Shown: positions 16,903-26,527 of the stretch, piece by piece
How the letters are laid out: each line of letters begins with the position of its first letter
How positions within the stretch are numbered: position 1 is the stretch's first letter
NCBI GenBank assembly: GCA_004379135.1
Contig: NBNI01000006.1
Location: 437,160 to 501,159, forward strand
DNA: 64,000 nucleotides
Origin: Acidimicrobiales bacterium mtb01
GTDB lineage: Bacteria > Actinomycetota > Acidimicrobiia > Acidimicrobiales > Ilumatobacteraceae
Direction: 5' to 3'
Notes under the pieces: generated by a model
What the model was told of the DNA's origin: nothing
The model's database searches: none
What the model saw: only the letters and a program-made list of their open reading frames with translations
Position numbers and translations under genes: made by a program

Positions 16903-17865
16903 ATCGAGCAGAGCACCCGATGCGCGACGCAGTGCGACCGAGGCGGCCGAGTTCGGAAGTTTGTCGCAGGCCTGCTCGGCCTTGACCACGTACGTTTCAG
17001 CCAACGCGATGGCGGCCTCGACACCACCGTTGGTGCGAACGATCGACAACGCCTTGTCCTTCTCGATGGACGACAACGGCTTGCCCAGGAGATCGGCCAA
17101 CTCGCGCGCCGGCACCCCACCCGAGGCCAACGTGTGCAGAACGGGATACGTGTAAACACCTTCGACCATGTCGTGGCCGGCCGGCTTGCCCAGTTCGGCG
17201 TCGGTGGACGAGATGTCGAGCAGATCGTCGACGATCTGGAACACCATTCCGTAGGCATCCCCGAATTCGGTGAGGGCGTCGACGACCAGCGGGGTGAATC
17301 CGCTCACCAGGCCGCCGATGCGAGCCGAGGTGGAATACAGCGACGCGGTCTTGCCGCCGATGGACGACAGATAGCTGTCGACGGGACGCGCGATGTTGTA
17401 GGTGTGCCGCAGCTCTTCGATCTGGCCCTCGCACAGACGACCGATCGTGCGCGCGAGCAAGGCGGCCACTTCGGTGCCGAGCGATGCCGCGATTTCCGAG
17501 GCCCGGGCCAGCAGGAAGTCGCCGGCCAGGATGGCCTGGAGATTGCCCCACTTGGCGTTGACCGTCTCGACGCTGCGGCGCGTGGTGGATTCGTCCATCA
17601 CGTCGTCGTGATACAGCGAACCGAGATGGACGAGTTCGCACGCGATTCCGCCCTGGACCGACGCTTCGGTGGTGGGCCCACCCGCCACCTGCGCCGCGAC
17701 CACCGAAAACATGGGGCGCAGACGCTTGCCGCCGGCGAGAAGCAAGTGGGAAGCGATTTCAGTGAGGTACGCGTCGGGAGTTCGAACGGAACGAACGAGC
17801 GCCTCGTCGACACGCCGACGGTCGGCATCCGACCCCGGTAGCTCGAACAGCGGAGAAACGCTCAC
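16888..17865 (-). CDS. Polyprenyl (heptaprenyl-type) diphosphate synthase
   Basis: 325 residues. Condenses isopentenyl diphosphate units into a long-chain prenyl diphosphate for menaquinone or other lipids. First Asp-rich motif HDDVMDES, second motif QIVDDLLDIS, with GGKRLRP and GKTASL segments, as in trans-prenyl synthases. Chain length cannot be fixed by eye. GTG start at 17865 has a TAGCCT box ending 6 nt upstream on the minus strand. It diverges from clpC, with a 164-bp shared spacer. Confidence 0.93.
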   Translation of the reverse strand: MSVSPLFELPGSDADRRRVDEALVRSVRTPDAYLTEIASHLLLAGGKRLRPMFSVVAAQVAGGPTTEASVQGGIACELVHLGSLYHDDVMDESTTRRSVETVNAKWGNLQAILAGDFLLARASEIAASLGTEVAALLARTIGRLCEGQIEELRHTYNIARPVDSYLSSIGGKTASLYSTSARIGGLVSGFTPLVVDALTEFGDAYGMVFQIVDDLLDISSTDAELGKPAGHDMVEGVYTYPVLHTLASGGVPARELADLLGKPLSSIEKDKALSIVRTNGGVEAAIALAETYVVKAEQACDKLPNSAASVALRRASGALLDSVRR

Positions 17866-17871
17866 AGCGGC

Positions 17872-17877
17872 AGGCTA
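17872..17877 (-). promoter_or_regulatory. Putative -10 box of a leaderless promoter (prenyl synthase)
   Basis: TAGCCT on the minus strand ends 6 nt before the GTG at 17865, with no ribosome site between. Confidence 0.45.
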
Positions 17878-18029
17878 TGTCGGTTTTCACTCCCACCGGC
17901 GAGTGGGCGCATCCTGCGAAAACGAGACGTCCGACACGCAAACAGGTGTCCCTTTGCCTTCTCGGAACCCGCCCACCCCACCTGTAGCATGAGCCAAACG
18001 TGCCGTCGGGCCGTGGCGAAAGGGTGAGC

Positions 18030-20597
18030 ATGTTCGAGCGCTTCACAGACCGGGCCCGTCGAGTCGTGGTGCTGGCCCAAGAAGAAGCGCGTCTGCTCAA
18101 CCACAGCTACATCGGCACCGAGCACATCCTCCTCGGCCTCATCCACGAAGGCGAAGGTGTCGCCGCCAAGGCGCTCGAAACACTCGGCATCTCACTCGAG
18201 GCGGTGCGTGCTCAGGTCGAAGAGATCATCGGTCAGGGCGGATCGTCGCCGTCGGGCCACATTCCGTTCACACCGCGGGCCAAGAAGGTGCTCGAACTGT
18301 CCCTGCGCGAGGCGCTGCAGCTCGGCCACAACTACATCGGCACCGAGCACATCCTCCTCGGCCTCATCCGCGAGGGCGAAGGTGTCGCCGCGCAGGTTCT
18401 GGTCAAGTTGGGTGCCGACCTCAGCCGCGTGCGCCAGCAGGTCATCCAACTGCTCTCGGGATACCAGGGCCCGCAGGGCAAGACCGAAGGCGGCCAGTCG
18501 AAGGAGTCCACCTCCGAGCGCGGCGGTGGCAAGGAAGAGGGCGACAAGGGCGGCAGCCAGATCCTCGATCAGTTCGGACGCAACCTCACCCAGATCGCCC
18601 GCGAGAAGAAGCTCGACCCGGTGATCGGTCGCGCCCGCGAGATGGAGCGCGTCATGCAGATCCTCTCGCGTCGCACCAAGAACAATCCGGTGCTCATCGG
18701 CGAACCCGGCGTCGGCAAGACCGCCATCGTCGAAGGACTCGCACAGAAGATCGTCGCCAACGACGTTCCCGACACCCTGCGCAACAAGCAGCTCTACACA
18801 CTCGACCTCGGCGCACTCGTGGCCGGCAGTCGCTACCGCGGCGATTTCGAGGAGCGTCTCAAGAAGGTGCTCAAGGAAATTCGCACGCGCGGCGACATCA
18901 TCTTGTTCATCGACGAGATCCACACGCTCGTCGGTGCTGGCGCGGCCGAGGGTGCCATCGACGCCGCGAGCATCCTGAAGCCCATGCTCGCTCGCGGCGA
19001 ACTCCAGACCATCGGCGCCACCACTCTCGACGAATACCGCAAGCACCTCGAGAAGGACGCCGCTCTCGAGCGTCGCTTCCAACCGGTGAAGGTCGAGGAG
19101 CCGACCGTCGCCCACACCATCGAGATCCTGAAGGGTGTGCGCGACAAGTACGAGTCGCATCACCGCGTCACGATCACCGACCAGGCTCTGGTGGCCGCCG
19201 CCAACCTCGCCGATCGCTACATCTCCGACCGCCATCTTCCCGACAAGGCCATCGACCTGATCGATGAAGCGGGCAGCCGTCTGCGCATCAAGCGCATGCA
19301 GACTCCGCCCGACCTGAAGGACATGGAGTCGCGGCTCACCCAACTGCAGGAAGCCAAGAAGAAGGCCGTCGAAGACCAGAACTACGAAGAGGCCAGCCGT
19401 CTGCGCGATCAGGAGAAGCAGCTCCAGACCGAAAAGGCCGCCAAAGAAGCCGAAATCAAGGCTGGCGGCGTCGATCTGTTCGACGAGGTCGACGAGGAGT
19501 GCATCGCCGAAGTGCTGTCCATCTGGACCGGCATCCCGGTGTACAAGCTCACCGAAGAAGAGACGCAGAAGCTCCTCAACATGGAGGCCGAACTCCACAA
19601 GCGCATCATCGGCCAGGAAAACGCGATCAAGGCCGTGTCGCAGAGCATCCGTCGTACGCGCGCTGGTCTCAAGGACCCCAAGCGTCCGAGCGGTTCGTTC
19701 ATCTTCCTCGGACCCACCGGCGTGGGCAAGACCGAACTCGCCAAGACCCTCAGCGAGTTCTTGTTCGGCGACGAGTCGTCGCTCATCACACTCGACATGT
19801 CGGAGTACATGGAGAAGCACACGGTCAGCCGTTTGGTCGGTTCGCCCCCCGGCTACGTGGGCTACGACGAAGGCGGCCAGCTCACCGAGGCAGTGCGTCG
19901 CAAGCCATTCAGCGTCGTGCTGTTCGACGAGATCGAGAAGGCGCACCCTGACGTGTTCAACACGTTGCTGCAGATCCTCGAAGAGGGTCGTCTCACCGAC
20001 AGCCAGGGTCGCTCGGTCGACTTCCGCAACACCATCATCATCATGACGTCAAACCTCGGCACGCAGGATCTGCGCAAGGCGAACGTGGGCTTCACCAAGG
20101 CCGACGAAGCCATGAGCTACGCCCGCATGCGCGACAAGGTGATGGATTCGCTGAAGAACCACTTCCGCCCCGAGTTCCTCAACCGCATCGACGAAGTGAT
20201 CGTCTTCCACGAGTTGGCCCGGAACGAAGTCATGCAGATGGTCGACCTCATGCTCAAGCGCCTCACCGGCCAGCTCGAAGCGCAGGGCCTCGGCATCGAA
20301 CTCACACAAGCCGCCAAGGAGTTCCTGGCCGAGAAGGGCTACGACCCGCAGCTCGGTGCGCGTCCGCTGCGTCGCGCGATCCAGCGTCTCATCGAGGACG
20401 CGCTCAGCGAGAAGATCCTCTACAAGCAGTTCCGTGCCGGCGAGATCATCGTGGTCGACACCGAGGACGATCCCGAACGTCCGGGTGAGCAGCGCCTCGG
20501 CTTCAGCGCCGTCGAAGGTTTCAAGCCGCCGGCCGGCGTCGATCTGGCCGGCGTCGGCGACACCAACGGCGACGGCGACACCGCCGGCAACGACTGA
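18030..20597 (+). CDS. clpC: ClpC AAA+ ATPase, Clp protease unfoldase
   Basis: 855 residues. Two N-terminal Clp repeats ([12 protein letters not shown]; then [10 protein letters not shown] twice), AAA-1 with Walker [10 protein letters not shown] and LFIDEIHTL, a UVR-like coiled region (about 19380 in DNA), and AAA-2 with [10 protein letters not shown]. Delivers unfolded proteins to ClpP. The start is ATG 18030, with GAAAGG 7 nt upstream; an earlier GTG is less likely since ClpC proteins begin MFERFT. TAGCAT at about 17988 is a possible -10, giving a leadered transcript. No internal insertion is seen. The acidic C-terminus ends GDTAGND. Confidence 0.97.
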   Translation: MFERFTDRARRVVVLAQEEARLLNHSYIGTEHILLGLIHEGEGVAAKALETLGISLEAVRAQVEEIIGQGGSSPSGHIPFTPRAKKVLELSLREALQLGHNYIGTEHILLGLIREGEGVAAQVLVKLGADLSRVRQQVIQLLSGYQGPQGKTEGGQSKESTSERGGGKEEGDKGGSQILDQFGRNLTQIAREKKLDPVIGRAREMERVMQILSRRTKNNPVLIGEPGVGKTAIVEGLAQKIVANDVPDTLRNKQLYTLDLGALVAGSRYRGDFEERLKKVLKEIRTRGDIILFIDEIHTLVGAGAAEGAIDAASILKPMLARGELQTIGATTLDEYRKHLEKDAALERRFQPVKVEEPTVAHTIEILKGVRDKYESHHRVTITDQALVAAANLADRYISDRHLPDKAIDLIDEAGSRLRIKRMQTPPDLKDMESRLTQLQEAKKKAVEDQNYEEASRLRDQEKQLQTEKAAKEAEIKAGGVDLFDEVDEECIAEVLSIWTGIPVYKLTEEETQKLLNMEAELHKRIIGQENAIKAVSQSIRRTRAGLKDPKRPSGSFIFLGPTGVGKTELAKTLSEFLFGDESSLITLDMSEYMEKHTVSRLVGSPPGYVGYDEGGQLTEAVRRKPFSVVLFDEIEKAHPDVFNTLLQILEEGRLTDSQGRSVDFRNTIIIMTSNLGTQDLRKANVGFTKADEAMSYARMRDKVMDSLKNHFRPEFLNRIDEVIVFHELARNEVMQMVDLMLKRLTGQLEAQGLGIELTQAAKEFLAEKGYDPQLGARPLRRAIQRLIEDALSEKILYKQFRAGEIIVVDTEDDPERPGEQRLGFSAVEGFKPPAGVDLAGVGDTNGDGDTAGND

Positions 20598-20619
20598 CCC
20601 CGCGTCACTCCACGCCGAC

Positions 20620-20625
20620 TAAGTT
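20620..20625 (+). promoter_or_regulatory. Putative -10 box of a leaderless promoter (lipoprotein)
   Basis: TAAGTT ends 7 nt before the ATG at 20633, no ribosome site between. Confidence 0.35.
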
Positions 20626-20632
20626 CGTCGCG

Positions 20633-21448
20633 ATGTCGCGACGTGCACGTCTGATCGGAGTGGTGGTCGCCGCTGTCGTTCTGCTCACCGGCTGCCGCGT
20701 CGACATCAAGCTCGAAGTCGACGCCGACGACGACGGAACGGGAACCATCGCCGTCAAGGTCGATCTCGACAACCGCGCGGTCGCGTTGGTGCCCGGGCTC
20801 GCCGAAGATCTCCGCCTCGACGATCTCTTGTCGAGTGGCTGGGCGGTGGAAGGTCCGACCCAGATCAACAACGGCGGTCTACGGGTCCTTCTCACCTACG
20901 ACTTCGAGTCGCCGGCCGAGGCCAACGCCGCTCTCGCCCAGATCAACGGCCCGAACGGCCCTCTGCTCGCGCCATCGCTCAAACGCACCGTGTCGGGCCG
21001 CGAGGTCGCCACCACCTTCGACGCCACTCTGCAGTTCGTGGGCGGAATCGAGGCGTTCTCCGACGCCGAACTCAGTGCCCTGATCGGGCGAGCGCCCTGG
21101 GCCACGACGGCCGAGAAACTCGGCGTCGACCCGATGCAGTCGGTGTCGTTCACGGTGGTGTCACGGCTTCCCGGCGAGGTGCGCAAGACCACCGGAACCT
21201 CCGGCGAGGGTGGAGTCGTGTGGTCGGCACCTCTGGACGGCAGCGCCCAGTCGGTGGTTCTCGGAACGGTCGACACCAAGGTGGACGGCGGATTCTGGAA
21301 GTCCACGTCCACCATCGCCGGTGCGGTGTTCGGCGGCTGGCTCGTCCTCATGGGTCTCGTCATCCTTCTCGTGATGTATGCCCGACGTCGACGAGGTGTG
21401 GCAGCACCGATCCGTCGCTCGTCCCAACGTCGAACACCCCGGTCGTAG
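20633..21448 (+). CDS. LppM-like lipoprotein
   Basis: 271 residues. A signal peptide ending in the lipobox LLTGC (Cys at about 21) predicts lipidation. The mature part starts RVDIKLEVDADDDGTGTIAV, like the DUF3153/LppM family, and a C-terminal membrane helix (about 226-249, GGWLVLMGLVILLVMY) precedes a basic tail. Envelope-located; LppM in mycobacteria affects lipid handling and host interaction, but that role need not carry over. The TAG stop is embedded in the -10 box of radA. Confidence 0.8.
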   Translation: MSRRARLIGVVVAAVVLLTGCRVDIKLEVDADDDGTGTIAVKVDLDNRAVALVPGLAEDLRLDDLLSSGWAVEGPTQINNGGLRVLLTYDFESPAEANAALAQINGPNGPLLAPSLKRTVSGREVATTFDATLQFVGGIEAFSDAELSALIGRAPWATTAEKLGVDPMQSVSFTVVSRLPGEVRKTTGTSGEGGVVWSAPLDGSAQSVVLGTVDTKVDGGFWKSTSTIAGAVFGGWLVLMGLVILLVMYARRRRGVAAPIRRSSQRRTPRS

Positions 21449-21451
21449 GTT
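21446..21451 (+). promoter_or_regulatory. Putative -10 box overlapping the lipoprotein stop (radA)
   Basis: TAGGTT begins with the upstream stop codon and ends 6 nt before the radA ATG at 21458. Confidence 0.45.
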
Positions 21452-21457
21452 CTCGGT

Positions 21458-22837
21458 ATGGCCCGCCTCAAACTCGTGTACAACTGCTCCGACTGCGGAG
21501 CGTCGTTTCCGAAGTGGGCCGGCCGGTGCACGTCGTGCGGGGCCTGGAACACCTTGGTCGAAGACGTCGAAGATCCGGCCAACGACATCTCGTCGCTCGC
21601 GGCCGGCATCGCACTGCTCGCCGCCAGTCCGGCGCAACGCATCGGTGACGTCGACGTCTCGAATGGGTCACCCCGTTCGACGGGAATTCCCGAATTCGAT
21701 CGCGTGCTCGGCGGCGGACTCGTGCCCGGTTCGGTCACCTTGCTCGGTGGCGAACCCGGTGTGGGCAAGAGCACGCTCCTGCTGCAGGCTCTGGCCGCCT
21801 GGCCCGGCCGCACTCTCTATGTGTCGGCCGAAGAGAGCGCCCAGCAAGTACGACTGCGCGCCGAACGGCTCGGTGCGGTGCGGCCCGAGTTGTGGCTGCT
21901 GGCCGAAACCGTCCTCCCCCACGTGCTGGCGGCACTCGACGAACTGCAGCCCGAACTCGTGATCATCGACAGCATCCAGACGCTCGTCGACCCCGAGCTC
22001 GGTTCGGCACCCGGCAGCGTGGTTCAGGTGCGTGGCTGCGCGCACAAACTCGTGATGGAAGCCAAGCGACGCAACGTTCCGATCATCCTGGTGGGTCACG
22101 TCACCAAGGAGGGTGGCCTGGCCGGACCACGAGTGCTCGAGCACGTGGTCGACACGGTGCTGCAATTCGAGGGCGAACGGCACCACGCACTCCGCTTGCT
22201 ACGCGCGTCGAAGCATCGCTTCGGTCCCACCACCGAACTCGGTTTGTTCGAGATGATCGAGGCCGGCCTCCGGGGCGTCCCCGATCCGAGCGCACTCTTT
22301 CTCGCCGATCGCCAAACCGGTATCGCCGGCAGTGTGGTCGTCCCCACCCTCGAGGGCCAGCGACCGCTCATGGTGGAAGTGCAGGTGCTCGTGAACGAGG
22401 TGAAGGGTGAGGCGCCGCCCCGGCGCAGTGCCCAAGGCCTCGATCCGGGTCGCTTGGCCATGCTGCTCGCGGTACTTGACCAGCGCACCAAGAGCCCGGT
22501 GGGCAAACGCGACGTCTATGCCTCCGTGGTGGGTGGTGTGCGCATCACCGAGCCGGGTGCCGATCTCGGCCTGTGCCTCGCGATTCTCTCGGCCCTGGCC
22601 AACACACCGCTGCCTCCGCATGTGGTCGCATTCGGCGAAGTGGGGCTCGGCGGTGAGATCCGCCAAGTGCCGCATGCATCGCGGCGTTTGGCCGAGGCAG
22701 CCCGCCTCGGATTCACACGCGCCATCGTCCCGGCCAAGTCGCCCGATGTCGACGTGTCGATCGGCGTCGAACGAGTGTCGAACCTTCGCGACGCCATGCG
22801 AGCGCTCGGCCTCGGGGTCGCAGCATCAGACCGATAA
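21458..22837 (+). CDS. radA: DNA repair protein RadA
   Basis: 459 residues. Branch-migration ATPase that processes recombination intermediates. N-terminal zinc finger CSDCG...CTSCG, Walker A GGEPGVGKST, and a C-terminal Lon-like domain (GKRDVYASVVGGVRITEP). The RadA signature KNRFG is here KHRFG (about 22210 in DNA), an Asn-to-His change worth noting because that motif is needed for branch migration. Leaderless start predicted by the TAGGTT box. 254 bp without a recognised gene follow. Confidence 0.96.
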   Translation: MARLKLVYNCSDCGASFPKWAGRCTSCGAWNTLVEDVEDPANDISSLAAGIALLAASPAQRIGDVDVSNGSPRSTGIPEFDRVLGGGLVPGSVTLLGGEPGVGKSTLLLQALAAWPGRTLYVSAEESAQQVRLRAERLGAVRPELWLLAETVLPHVLAALDELQPELVIIDSIQTLVDPELGSAPGSVVQVRGCAHKLVMEAKRRNVPIILVGHVTKEGGLAGPRVLEHVVDTVLQFEGERHHALRLLRASKHRFGPTTELGLFEMIEAGLRGVPDPSALFLADRQTGIAGSVVVPTLEGQRPLMVEVQVLVNEVKGEAPPRRSAQGLDPGRLAMLLAVLDQRTKSPVGKRDVYASVVGGVRITEPGADLGLCLAILSALANTPLPPHVVAFGEVGLGGEIRQVPHASRRLAEAARLGFTRAIVPAKSPDVDVSIGVERVSNLRDAMRALGLGVAASDR

Positions 22838-22977
22838 CGGATCCGGCAAAAAGTCACTAGCCAGAACGGCTTCGTCGGCGTACCGTCCCGATTGCCACAT
22901 CGGAATTGCACCCTGTGCACTCCGACAACCCGTCGTCACCACGCGACCCCCTCGACAGTGGACGACGCGGCGGCTGA

Positions 22978-23013
22978 GTGCCGGCGTGACGGAGTCTCCT
23001 CCTCCGCCGGCAC
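22978..23013. terminator. Hairpin downstream of radA
   Basis: GTGCCGGCG (22978-22986) pairs perfectly with CGCCGGCAC (23005-23013), and an inner GGAG/CTCC pairing extends the stem. There is no T-run after it, so it is only a possible terminator. The rest of 22838-23091 shows no gene, RNA or repeat. Confidence 0.35.
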
Positions 23014-23091
23014 CGCCATCTCCGGACCGACTTCACCACATTCGCGCCGCACTTGAAAACTGCGCACGAAAGGGAAACAATCAAAAGAGTT

Positions 23092-23304
23092 ATGGAAGCC
23101 CTGCCTCCCTACAGTTGGCCCGAAGTCGCGACCAAGAAGGATCTCGAAGAAACTCGCTCCGCGCTCAGCTCGCAATTGCGACTGGAGATTTCCGGTCTGC
23201 GCGCCGAGTTCCACTCGCTCATGCGGACCCAACTCATCCAGATTTCCACCATCTTCAGCATCATCAACGCATCGATGGTGGCGGTCCTGCAGTTCGGGCG
23301 CTGA
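23092..23304 (+). CDS. Small coiled-coil/membrane hypothetical protein
   Basis: 70 residues from ATG 23092; a TTG at 23053 would add 13 residues. Residues about 14-43 (TKKDLEETRSALSSQLRLEISGLR-like heptads) should form a coiled coil, followed by a C-terminal hydrophobic helix QISTIFSIINASMVAVLQF. This plan resembles small DUF1640/CCDC90-like coiled-coil proteins. No good ribosome site. The stop directly abuts the convergent regulator gene (23305). Confidence 0.5.
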   Translation: MEALPPYSWPEVATKKDLEETRSALSSQLRLEISGLRAEFHSLMRTQLIQISTIFSIINASMVAVLQFGR

Positions 23305-25341
23305 TCAGCGCGACGCGCCGAGCCCGTTCAGTCGACGCCACAGCTCCAGCAACTTGGGTGACGGCTCGGCGCCGCTCCAGTCGTCGGCCGCCAGAAGTCG
23401 GCAATAGGCATCCCACTCCGCTCGAACCGCCGACATGTCACCGAGGTCGGCGTGGGTTCTCATCCGAATAGCCACGAGTTCGTCGTGCCCGGGGATGGCC
23501 AGCAAACCCTTCGCCGTCGCCCAGTACACACCGGCAACGTCACCGATCTGCTGGCACATCTCGGCCATGAGCAACGCCGCCCTCACCACCAGCACGGCCG
23601 CTTCGGTCGCCACACCCACGTTGTCGGGCCAGAGATACGACGAAGTGGCGAACGGTGTTCCGCGCACGAACTCCAGGCCGTACCGAAGAACATCGAGGCC
23701 ATTCTCCTCGGGATAGCGCCGGGCCTTCTCGAAGCAATCACGAAGGATCGCCAAGTCGTTGGTGACCCGAGGGTGGAGAGGAAGATCGTCGGTCATCGTG
23801 ATGCCCAACCACGGATCGTCGGTCGCTTCGATGGCCGACAACGCCCGACGGGCGTCGGCGGTCATGTTGGAGAACGTCGCATCCTTCACCGGGGCGTTCC
23901 AGAGCGCCGTCCTGGCCAACGATCGTTTGCGTTGCTCGGGGTGCAAACTCAACCAGATCACGAGCTCTTCGGCTTTGGCCCGTTCGAAGTCGACACGACG
24001 ACCCGACACATGGACGACTTCAGGTGACCCGAGGATCGACGCCATGAACGACCAGTCGCTCGAGAGCACCACCGGTTCATCGTCCAGGGGGACCGTTTCG
24101 ATGACCGGCAGCGGATCACCCAGCAAGCGGCGAATCTTCTCGATTTCGTCCCCACCCGAGCCAACCGGGCGGATATCGACTCCAAACGGCATCAACCGCC
24201 ATCGACCGTCGTCGAACGACAGCCCCGGAACGCGATCGTTCGGCGCACCTCGCCTGATCACCAAATCGCCGTCGTTCAACTCCCGGTCGTCGGGGCCGTC
24301 GGCAACGGCCACCGACTCTCCAATACGTCGGGCCACATCGAGAGTCTGAGCGGCTGAGGAAGTTCGGAACACACGGCGGCCGAACACGGCCACGTTGTCG
24401 ACGTTCGACACCAGCCCCAGCCGTGACGTGAACGGTGACAGAGCCACCCCGTTCACGACCGCCGACCACACTCCTCCTTCTCCGCGCTCATCGACCACGA
24501 ATTCGTTCTTCACGTCGAGATTCACCCACACCTGACCCGCCGCAGTCGTGCCGACATGCAACAAGAGCGGCGGCTGGATCGAATCGGACTCCCCCATGTC
24601 ACGAAGCGGCGTGTCGGCCGGGAGAACCAGGGACCGTGATCCGTGCACGGCCCACACCTGCGTCGGCTTGGGTGACGACTCGAACTCGGCCACGACGTCG
24701 CGATGGGGCGTGACCACCAAATACGACGGCGAGCGTCCCTGGAGAACGAGGTGTCGGACACCGAGGTCGATACGTGCCACCAGATGAGCATCGGAATCGT
24801 CGATGGTCTCGAGCATCACCGGGTCATCGACGTCGCCACCCGAACGCAGCAACTGCTCGCGGCGCGAACGAACCCGCCAGTACACACCGGCTCCGATCAA
24901 TGCCGAACCCACGCCGAACGTCGACAACGCATCACGGGCGCCCTGATGACTCGATGCATCGGTGACGGCGGCCGAGGAGTCGACTTGCATGACCACGGCC
25001 GGACGAGCCGGGGCGAGAACCGTGGCCACCGGCACCGCGGCGCTCAACACGAACGCAGCCAGACGAGCCCCCGGAGTCCATCGCAACCCGCCCCGACGGA
25101 CGAGGCCCGACGCGAACGTGACGAAGACCCACGCCCAGCAGATCCACAGAATCCAGCCACACCATTGCCAGATGAGTGCGGCGTCGATTCGACCGCCCGC
25201 GACTTCTCGAAGCGAGTGGCGAATCGATCCGGGCACCGACGACCAGTCGCTCGGATCGGGTGTGCCGAAGCGGTTGGCCACGACGAGCGCGGCCACGCCC
25301 AGGATGGCGAGAACTCCCATCGCACGAACAAGGCGCTTCAT
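23305..25341 (-). CDS. Membrane-tethered SARP/BTAD-type protein of the Tad locus
   Basis: 678 residues from ATG 25341 (ATGA overlap with the upstream gene). Hydrophobic helices near the N-terminus (about 6-22, 60-82 and 95-115) precede a large region with no recognised domain. The C-terminal third contains an OmpR/SARP-like winged-helix pattern (GRRVDFERAKAEELVIWLSLHPEQ region, then SLARTALW and ADARRALSAI), followed by a helical BTAD-type segment to the end. Such proteins often sit at actinobacterial Tad loci. Whether the winged helix binds DNA while membrane-anchored is unknown. Confidence 0.7.
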   Translation of the reverse strand: MKRLVRAMGVLAILGVAALVVANRFGTPDPSDWSSVPGSIRHSLREVAGGRIDAALIWQWCGWILWICWAWVFVTFASGLVRRGGLRWTPGARLAAFVLSAAVPVATVLAPARPAVVMQVDSSAAVTDASSHQGARDALSTFGVGSALIGAGVYWRVRSRREQLLRSGGDVDDPVMLETIDDSDAHLVARIDLGVRHLVLQGRSPSYLVVTPHRDVVAEFESSPKPTQVWAVHGSRSLVLPADTPLRDMGESDSIQPPLLLHVGTTAAGQVWVNLDVKNEFVVDERGEGGVWSAVVNGVALSPFTSRLGLVSNVDNVAVFGRRVFRTSSAAQTLDVARRIGESVAVADGPDDRELNDGDLVIRRGAPNDRVPGLSFDDGRWRLMPFGVDIRPVGSGGDEIEKIRRLLGDPLPVIETVPLDDEPVVLSSDWSFMASILGSPEVVHVSGRRVDFERAKAEELVIWLSLHPEQRKRSLARTALWNAPVKDATFSNMTADARRALSAIEATDDPWLGITMTDDLPLHPRVTNDLAILRDCFEKARRYPEENGLDVLRYGLEFVRGTPFATSSYLWPDNVGVATEAAVLVVRAALLMAEMCQQIGDVAGVYWATAKGLLAIPGHDELVAIRMRTHADLGDMSAVRAEWDAYCRLLAADDWSGAEPSPKLLELWRRLNGLGASR

Positions 25342-25718
25342 CCCGCCACCACCACGGCCGTGCGCGACGCCGAGGTGCGCTGCGATCCGATTCCGAGGAG
25401 ATCGAGGAGGACCGTCGGCTGTTCGCGACGCACGGTCACCGTGATCGATCGGCCCGACACGACCACATCGCCCTCCAGACCATGCGCAGCGAGATAGTCG
25501 CGGGCCGCCGAGCGGGCCTTCACCGGATCGAGCGCCCGGATACCGGCCCGAATCAACGTGATCTCCTGCGCACCGACGCGAGCCGCGTTCTCCGCATGAT
25601 CGGCCACTTGGACGTGAGCAGCCACCAGTCGACCGGCGTCGATCGCCAGCCCGGTCGCGGCTGTGAGAGTCAGCGTCAAACACACCACGAATCCCGACAC
25701 GATTCCGCGATCCCTCAT
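25338..25718 (-). CDS. TadE/TadG-like pilus assembly protein (pseudopilin-like)
   Basis: 126 residues starting MRDRG, with one hydrophobic helix right after (IVSGFVVCLTLTLTAATGLAI) and an extracytoplasmic remainder. The RDRG sequence before the helix is shared with the three neighbouring small genes and looks like a prepilin peptidase site, but the usual Glu at +5 is Phe here. Start chosen at 25718, which overlaps the preceding stop (ATGA). Confidence 0.68.
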   Translation of the reverse strand: MRDRGIVSGFVVCLTLTLTAATGLAIDAGRLVAAHVQVADHAENAARVGAQEITLIRAGIRALDPVKARSAARDYLAAHGLEGDVVVSGRSITVTVRREQPTVLLDLLGIGSQRTSASRTAVVVAG

Positions 25719-26131
25719 CAGTCTCCACCTCGATACGTGTCGATCACTTCGGTGGACGATGCATGGAGTTCGGGCATCGACGCGTTCAGCAGACCGAGAT
25801 CGCGGTCGTCGGGCCGACACGTGACCGCCACCGTCACGAATCGGCGAGACGGATCGAGGCTCGTGACGACACCAGGATCCGAACACGTGATGTTGCGATT
25901 GCGCAGGTCGGTCAACACGGCATCCCGAGCCACCATCTCCATCCGAGCACGCGACACCATCGACGCCGCCCGCGCTCCCTGATCGGCGGCGTGCCGAACA
26001 TCGCTCATGGCTTCGGTCGCCCGTCCCCCGAACACGGCGAACAACGTGAACACGATGAGAACGGGAGTGAGCAGAACGACTTCCACGGCGACGCTGCCGC
26101 GATCACGCACGGACGAACGCCTCGTGGTCAT
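25718..26131 (-). CDS. TadE-like minor pilin
   Basis: 137 residues. VRDRGSVAVEVVLLTPVLIVF gives a prepilin-type site (G then E at +5) and an N-terminal helix; the rest is extracytoplasmic with a Cys pair (about ITCSDP and VTCRPD) that may form a disulfide. Minor pilins of this type shape or prime the Flp pilus. 4-bp overlaps on both sides. Confidence 0.75.
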   Translation of the reverse strand: MTTRRSSVRDRGSVAVEVVLLTPVLIVFTLFAVFGGRATEAMSDVRHAADQGARAASMVSRARMEMVARDAVLTDLRNRNITCSDPGVVTSLDPSRRFVTVAVTCRPDDRDLGLLNASMPELHASSTEVIDTYRGGD

Positions 26132-26520
26132 CGCGACACCTCGGGTACCACCAGCTCACGGGGCTCGATGGCGGTGCGACGCACGGTCGATCGAATGAAG
26201 GGCATGATGTCGGGCACGTCGATCTCGACGGTCACCCGAATCTCGCGATCCGTCACCTCGACCGTCGGCACCCCGACCACCGCACTGTTCACCTCGGCGA
26301 CGAACGAGGTCGCCGACTCGCGCGCTCGTTGGACGGTCGCGGCGACACTCGAGGTCGACGACGAACCGACCGCGGCGCCCCGGGCGGCAGCCGCTTGGGC
26401 GATGTGCGAGGAGTAGAAGAACATCACGGTGTGAATCGACACCAGAACGAGCAGCACGAGGGCGGGAACGAGGATCACCAACTCGACGGTCGATGATCCT
26501 CGATCCCTGGACACCCGCAT
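26128..26520 (-). CDS. TadE-like minor pilin
   Basis: 130 residues. SRDRGSSTVELVILVPALVLL is a typical TadE start with Glu at +5 after the predicted cleavage Gly. The exported part contains a helix rich in Ala and a beta-rich end (REIRVTVEIDVPD). Overlaps the next gene as ATGA. Follows the pilin gene by 7 bp. Confidence 0.78.
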   Translation of the reverse strand: MRVSRDRGSSTVELVILVPALVLLVLVSIHTVMFFYSSHIAQAAAARGAAVGSSSTSSVAATVQRARESATSFVAEVNSAVVGVPTVEVTDREIRVTVEIDVPDIMPFIRSTVRRTAIEPRELVVPEVSR

Positions 26521-26527
26521 CGCGGCC

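Noticed and set aside
18192-19946. Long open frame on the minus strand across clpC (584 codons)
   Set aside because: It is a GC-rich antisense shadow of a clearly conserved gene, with low-complexity content and no family features.
22978-23013. Strong intrinsic terminator after radA
   Set aside because: Stem is good but no T-run follows on either strand; kept only as a low-confidence hairpin.
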